From Rugalucina vietnamica (taxonomy: Eukaryota; Mollusca; Bivalvia; Lucinida; Lucinidae), in assembly GCA_964017185.1 (NCBI GenBank), contig OZ024870.1:28605621-28669620 (forward strand): a stretch of DNA of 64,000 nt. Reading direction: 5' to 3'. The first letter of the stretch is position 1, and each line of letters begins with the position of its first letter. Below the pieces are notes generated by a model. The model had not been told where the DNA came from and made no database searches. It worked only from the letters and a program-made list of their open reading frames with translations. Below are positions 50,201-57,203 of the stretch, one piece after another. The translations under genes and the position numbers were made by a program.

Positions 50201-53200
50201 GGAGCTTCTTGTCTGTTGCTTGGCCCACCGGGGTCCAACTGGTGTTTTTCTTTTGCTCCGGAGTTAGTAGGTTATTCGGCGCCCAGGGATCTCCATCGTC
50301 GGGCAGCTTACTCAATCTGTGAGTCCTTGTTTTTGATTCATCAGGATGTTTAGCATGATTTATTTGTTTGTTCTTAATGATTCATTGACTAGTTAGAAAT
50401 TCACCACGAGGACCGAAGAACTTACTAAATGTTATGAACCACTGCAGAAGCTGAGGGTGAGGTTAGGATCCTGTAAAACCGGTTTAAGCCCGCCAGTAAC
50501 TTTGTGTTACTGATCGTTCCAATGCGATACTTCTGTGGTGGTTCTTTTTGTTTTATGTGTCTTGGTGTTTAAATTTTTTGTGCTGTTGGCGCCTTATGTA
50601 TGTTTTCATATTTTAATTAAGTTAAGGTAACTGAGTGGCCACCTATTGGGAAAATAGCTGCTCATTCGGCTTACGATATGTTTCATGGTATGAGTGCCTG
50701 ATTGTTAGTTTGTTTTTTTCCCACCTCGGTTTTTGGAGTGGGAATCTCTTTCTGATTGCGCCTTTTCCTGATCTTTGCCTACTTGTACCTCTTTATGTAT
50801 TTTCTAATTGCGTTGTAGATACAAACGAGTGTAACACTGGTACCCCGTGCTTGAATGGTGGAGTTTGTTCTGACACACCCGGAAGTTTTACTTGTAATTG
50901 TTCTGGAACAGGTTACGAAGGTGACACATGTCAAAATGGTAAGTACAGCTTAACTACATGTACATGTTCAAAAATATAAAAAAGGGAATGGGTTGACTTT
51001 AGTTTCTTCATATTCATGACTACACAAAAAGACAAGAATTAAAAACGTCACCATGTCCTCAAAGCGCCACTTTAAACAACCAAGTAGCATGAGAGAAGGT
51101 CGGCGTATTTATCCATTCAAAACTGAAATGTAAGGATAAATGAATAATATACCCACACAAAAAGTCTTGTTTCTATGTCAGAAAAGTCCAGCATCTTTTC
51201 ATCTGGTGGTACAGTCCGTAAATGTCAGACCTGATCAGAGACACCAAAGATAGGGCTTTATATGATACGAAACTTCTGTACATTAGTCATATTTTTAAAG
51301 AAAAACCAATAAACATTAGAATTTTGTTCTTTTGACACAGGTAAAAGCTTTGGTCATGTCGGAAAATTGCCTCCATTTTATCGCCTCCATTTTATGGGAC
51401 TTCTAACCAAAAGTGGACGCATACATCGTAAAAATGCTGAAATTCGTATAAGCACCACTCAAGTAAAATACATGACTGTTACCCAGGCTGATATGTATAG
51501 ATAATTTGACTTTAGCATTTTTCAAGGCATGATCAAACTTTCTAAGGCACTCGTGCTGTCAGTCATTTAATACAGTACCCATCTTTGTCTGTAGGCACAA
51601 GTAGCGCATCATTTTTCTCAGCCCCGATGGGTTGTGTAGAAGTGACCCTAGAATATAACAAAAAAAATATTGATACTTTCTGAACCTCTCCACTAAATTG
51701 AGAAACAAGTACACGTCCTTAATATGTTTAATATGATATGGTATTTGGTGGTAAAGGTAAAACAATTGCCCCAGTGGTACACCGTATGTCCACAGTCCAG
51801 TTCGAAGCAGTCATGTGTAAAATGATACGTACAGATTAAAGTTACATGTATATACAAAAGAATATACCTAAAATATTTTCTTTTCTTTTTTTTTTCTCAG
51901 AATACATGAAAATCGCTCAATACCATTGGTTAGAATGACCACTGTTTTTTGTTCGTATATTTTGAGGTCGTTAGCATTTATGATATCTTTTAATTTTATT
52001 GTAGATATAAACGAGTGTAATACTGGGGCCCCGTGCTCGAACAATGGAACATGTTCTAACACACCAGGAAGTTTTAGTTGTAATTGTACTGGAACAGGAT
52101 TCGGGGGAGCAACGTGTACAGACAGTAAGTAAAACGTAACCAGGTATTTATTAAACAGTAGATTGTGATTTATTCTCAAATACTAAGACATAACCGCGTG
52201 GCAATTTAACCAGATCCAGCGCTGTTGGATCTTCAAACGTCTTTCTAATGACACTTCACGGCGGAAGTACAAGTACATGCATCGAAACCAGGACTCATTC
52301 CCGTTTCCTGCCAGCAAACGTGCTGTATGTATACTCAACACGGTTTGTGAGAAAGCATTGCATATAGAAACCAAACTATGCGTACGAGCCAAGAAGTTGA
52401 TTAGAATCTATGCACATTTAAGCTGTTTTCAAGACGTGAAAGGAATGGCACTGATTGTATGTACTATTACCCCACCCCTGTCTTTGGCGGCAACCCAGTT
52501 TCTATTTCATTATAGCACCTGTGAGTGTAGCTATCCAGCAAGGACAATGTAACGCGAACACAGGGACGATAACCTTAAATGTAACGGATGCGCAAGGATA
52601 TTTCGTGTACGTTAGTGGATGTGGTTCTACGGATGGTGAATATGGAGGTTCGGGCGTACCATCAGCGAATGAACAAATGGCAATTACCGGTTGCAATCCA
52701 CAGTGGGTATGAACTTACTTTTTCTTGCCTCATCAGGTTAATTAAGTTGATGAGTGTGTTTTCGTTTTGTTACAATGATGACGAATGATTAAGAATACAT
52801 ACTCAGTTCTAGCAACGTTATGACATACAATAATAATGGTTTTTTTTTATTGGTATTTAGATATGGATTTTTTGCTCTCAAATTTCATTGTAAGCCTATT
52901 TAATTATTGTAGAGTCGAGCTCGGTTTTGATATCAGTTCAGTCTATAGACATGATAGAGTATAGGTATTTAAACCACATTTACATGTATATATAAATAAA
53001 ACATTACTTACTTGACAAATATAAATAGGCAATATTTCAGTTGGGTTGGGCAGTACTCAACAGACTCCATAAGCGTACATATTAAACAAGAAATTTAATT
53101 TAGAGTATTCTAAAATTCTTGTACAAGTTTTAAAACATGTTATAGTATGATACTTTTTCAGGATACCAATGTGACTGTCTTTGTGACGTCGAGAGCCGGT

Positions 53201-56200
53201 GTCATTACGGGCTCGGAGCTAGCTAATGCTCGCACGCTTCTGTGTACACCGAACACAGGCGCCGTGAATGTCAGCTCCAACCTAACTGCTGGGTAATTAT
53301 GTTATTGGTATTGCTACTTACAACAACGTTATTTTCGATGATTAAGCGCGGATTGTCTTGCTTTAAAATAGCAAATTGTTAGAAATAGAATTAGTTTGAT
53401 ATATTCTGGGAGTTAAACATTTATTAAAGTGTCAGTATAAATGTAAATTGCTATCGAAATCACTGTGTATATTAAACAAAAAAAGTACAAGTAGGCAAAT
53501 ATCAGGAAAAGGCGCAATCAGAAAAAGACTCCCACTCCAAAAACCAAGGTGGGAAAAAACCAAACTAACAAACAGGTACTTATACCATGAAAACATTTCG
53601 TAAGCCGAATGAGCAGCTATTTTCCCAATAGGTGGCCACTCAGTTACCTTAACTTAACTAAAAATATGCAAACATACATAAGGCGCCAACAGCACAAAAA
53701 TATTTTAAACACCAAGACATAAAACAAAAAGAACCATCACAGTAGTATCGACTTGGAACAATCAGTAACACAAAGTTACTGGCGGGTTTAAATCGATTTT
53801 ACACGGCCGTAACCTCACCCTCAGCTTCTGCAGTGGTTCATAACATTTAGCTAGTTCTTCGGTCCTCGTGGTGAATCTCTAACTAGTAAATGAATCATCA
53901 AGAACAAACAAATAAATCATGATAAACATCCTGATGAATCAAAAACCAGGACTCACAGACTCACGCCTATTATAGCAACGTCCTTTAGCCGATTTTAAGG
54001 TTGTGTCCGATTAACGTTCTTTTTTATAAAGTTTAAGTGACGTTTTTTCTGTCTCATTCATCGCAGACAGATAAAATGATTAAATATGTTAGCCCAAATA
54101 TGTGTCTTATCAGAAACTTTTCAGACGTATAGCCCTGTCCGCAGACCGCGTGTAAATACAGGTAGCATGGAACTTGTATTGTATATCCGAAACTTCAATG
54201 TTAGCATGTCAGTGAAAATGTAAAATTAGGCGTTTATCAGGAAATGACGCAATCAGAAAAAAACCCTACTCCAAAAACCAGGTGGGTAAAAATGAATTGA
54301 CAAATTGAAGTCTGTTTTTCTGAACCGGTTTACCATAGTGCAACCAACGATTTAAAAAAATTACATCTTATGCTTTGCAAGCGTTTGTCTATCCCGAATT
54401 TAATTCAGGAGTTCGCGCTGTCAAATCATAGTTTTCTCCCTAGCTCTTATGCAGAGAGGGTCACAAAAACGACTGAAAAATTTGTCCGATGCATGGTATC
54501 AGGGTACTAATTACGTATGTTCACAAACCACCATTGTTTGTATTTTAATCTGAGATTGCAAATTAGTGAAGGGTTATTTTTAGAGTTCATTGCATTTGGT
54601 TTATGGACATTGGAACATGTACTGTTACAATACAAGATCGGCAATGTTTACTTGCTGTTTTCACGTGGCATGCATTTGTCCCGTTTGCCTGTAATGGACC
54701 ACAAAACTAAAATTTCAATTTTGATACGACAATAAACATTAAAATGTATGTAGAACTGTACTATGGTTAACATGTACAGCACTTTACATCTTTTTGATCG
54801 TCGACATCGGACGGAAAACTCCTATAATTAACTTTTTTATCCATTGTTCAGGCCCGGAGCGGCCAGTACGGTGACGGTCAACACTATCAAGACGGACGTG
54901 ATGATGATGTTCACGGTCTCTGGGTCCGGCAAGACGGGGACGCCGGTTAGTAGCGCCGGTCTCGGAGATCATCTTCAGCTTCATGTCTGGATTGACGATT
55001 CACATGTTGGTAAGGATGTTCCACTGACACCCCATCTGAAGAACGTTCAGTAGACGCCTGTCAATAAAGTTCAATTTTATTTCATTTCTACATGAATATA
55101 GATATTAGTAGATGCAAAAAGAAGAAATTAATTAATTAATTAATTAGTGCATTCATTTAATAAAAATGAAACTGAGATCCTTTAAAAGCAGTGAGCATAT
55201 AAATGAGAAAGGGGATGGGCCATACCGCGGTTTCGGCTACTTAAGCCGTTTGTCCACAAACATTCATTCATTCATTCATCCATCTGTTTATTTGTATTTA
55301 TTAATGAATTTAAACTACACGTATGAGTTTTTCTTTGGTTCTTACAGGGGCGTTTAGCATTCGAGTAAAAACCGTCAGTCTCGACGTAAGCGGATTTCCG
55401 AGCATAGTCCTCACTGGAAACGATGGAAATGGGACAACGGACGGGTAACTACCTAACTTTACGAAACCACGCCTATGCAATATACATATGAGCCGCGTCA
55501 TGAGAAAACTAACATTTTGCATTGGTGCAAACAAAGGCGCAGTAACTGCGAAGCTGATCAGCGCCTTTGTTTTCGCTACACGGATAGAACAATGCCTCTA
55601 CTTTCTAAATCCAAACTTTCCAGCTTATAGCCATCATCTTTGACTGCACAGACCGGTTTGTTTCCGATCTGTTTATAAAAAAACCGCATTGTTTTTTCAC
55701 GACGCGGCTCATATAAGTTGTATGAATTAAGTTGCTGATATACATAACAACTATCATGAACTTCAAAACGTTCAGCATGAAGATTGACATTCGTATTATA
55801 TATTTGGACACATAAGACATGGTTTCAGTTTATAATTTTCGAATTATCTGCAAAGAAGGTGAGATTAAAATATATGTTTCTGTGTTCTGGTCATTCAAAA
55901 AGATGTTGGTAATTGAAAATTTCAGTTCTAGGAATAAAAATTCCAAATGAGTCTTCACTTGATAAAACCAACAAGATAATAGTTTTCCGACCGGAAAGTA
56001 TGTGTTTCTTTTTCGTTTAAATATTTGTCCACGATACCGTGAGAAATATTCAAAACGCTGGGAAAACACTTTTGATCCCATCCAGATGCTATCATGCTGT
56101 AAAATTTTCAAATGCGATGCTTATTCGGCCATCCTAACACAAACTGGAAACATCGTGTATGCCTAGTACTGTCTTTCGTATTAGCAAAAACTAGCCGATG

Positions 56201-57155
56201 GCGCCGATGATCACAAAAGAAGTACGATGCAGTCCAGATTTGATAAGATGCTTTTACGATGGCTTCACGAAGGCTAAGATGTTCACGCGAATTCAACACG
56301 AAAACCTTCTTGAGACCTTCCGACATGTTTTTGGCATGTCAAACATTTTGGTGCAGTTGCCGAGGGCTAATTAAAGGATATCCTGACGGACATACGATGG
56401 ATAAGGATGCCCTCATGAATGGCCCGATGTCTTCACGATCCGTACCGAATTTGAAAATTTCCATAATGATCGTGTGTCCATCCGTTGTGTCGAAATAGGC
56501 TATGTGTGACGCCTGCATAATGAAATCTCAAAATATAAATCTCGCTGTGTGGGATGCTTATGTATCCTTAAACCTCCCACATATTATTACGTTTTGGTGT
56601 AAAAAGGTAAAAGTAGTATAAGCAATGATCTGGGAATTTGGAATATTTACTTTGACACTACAATTTATGAAAGGTTTATAAATTGACCAATGACCCATGA
56701 ATAGTTATCATGCTGATTGTCATTCTTACACTTTCAGTTGTAAGGCGAAGCCATACTGGGTTGACCTGAACTCCGTCAGCCCGGGATATGTTAGGGTATA
56801 GTGTTTATCTTTTTAACGTTTCTGTTGATTGTACTACGAGTATGTACATTGTTTGTAATGAGGTTTAACGTCTCAGTTATCATTTTTTCGGTCATATTTT
56901 TCAGTTTTGTTTGTATTGAAGTTCAACGTCCCAGTCAACAATTTTCAGTCATATCGGAACGGAAATACCGGTTCTTGGATATAAACAAGTACTCTGGGGA
57001 GTTAACGTGTCTTACTGAAGGACAGTCTTACTGAAGGACACAACACGAAAACCTGATTGGGAATGGAACCCAGGATCTCTCTATTCAGAGTCCGGTGCTC
57101 TACCACCAGGCCACCGCGCTCCCCTAGCTACGTACATGTATATACATACATGTAC

Positions 57156-57203
<48 letters not shown>

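Larger units (their letters stand above)
48183..50798 (+). mobile_element. Penelope-like retroelement, copy 2 (near full length)
   Basis: Same family as 15590-19072, without the TA-flanked insertion. It contains a 5' segment, a long reverse transcriptase frame and the 3' tail to CTACTTGTACCTCTTT. The 5' coding part (48320-48514) has acquired a small deletion near 48408 and stops where copy 1 has Trp codons (TGA near 48449, TAG near 48491), so this copy is inactive too. No GIY-YIG endonuclease is visible after the RT, which departs from classical Penelope elements. Confidence 0.8.

Noticed and set aside
56108-56498. Opposed ORFs near 56.1-56.5 kb
   Set aside because: No domain, signal or splice support, and they overlap on opposite strands.
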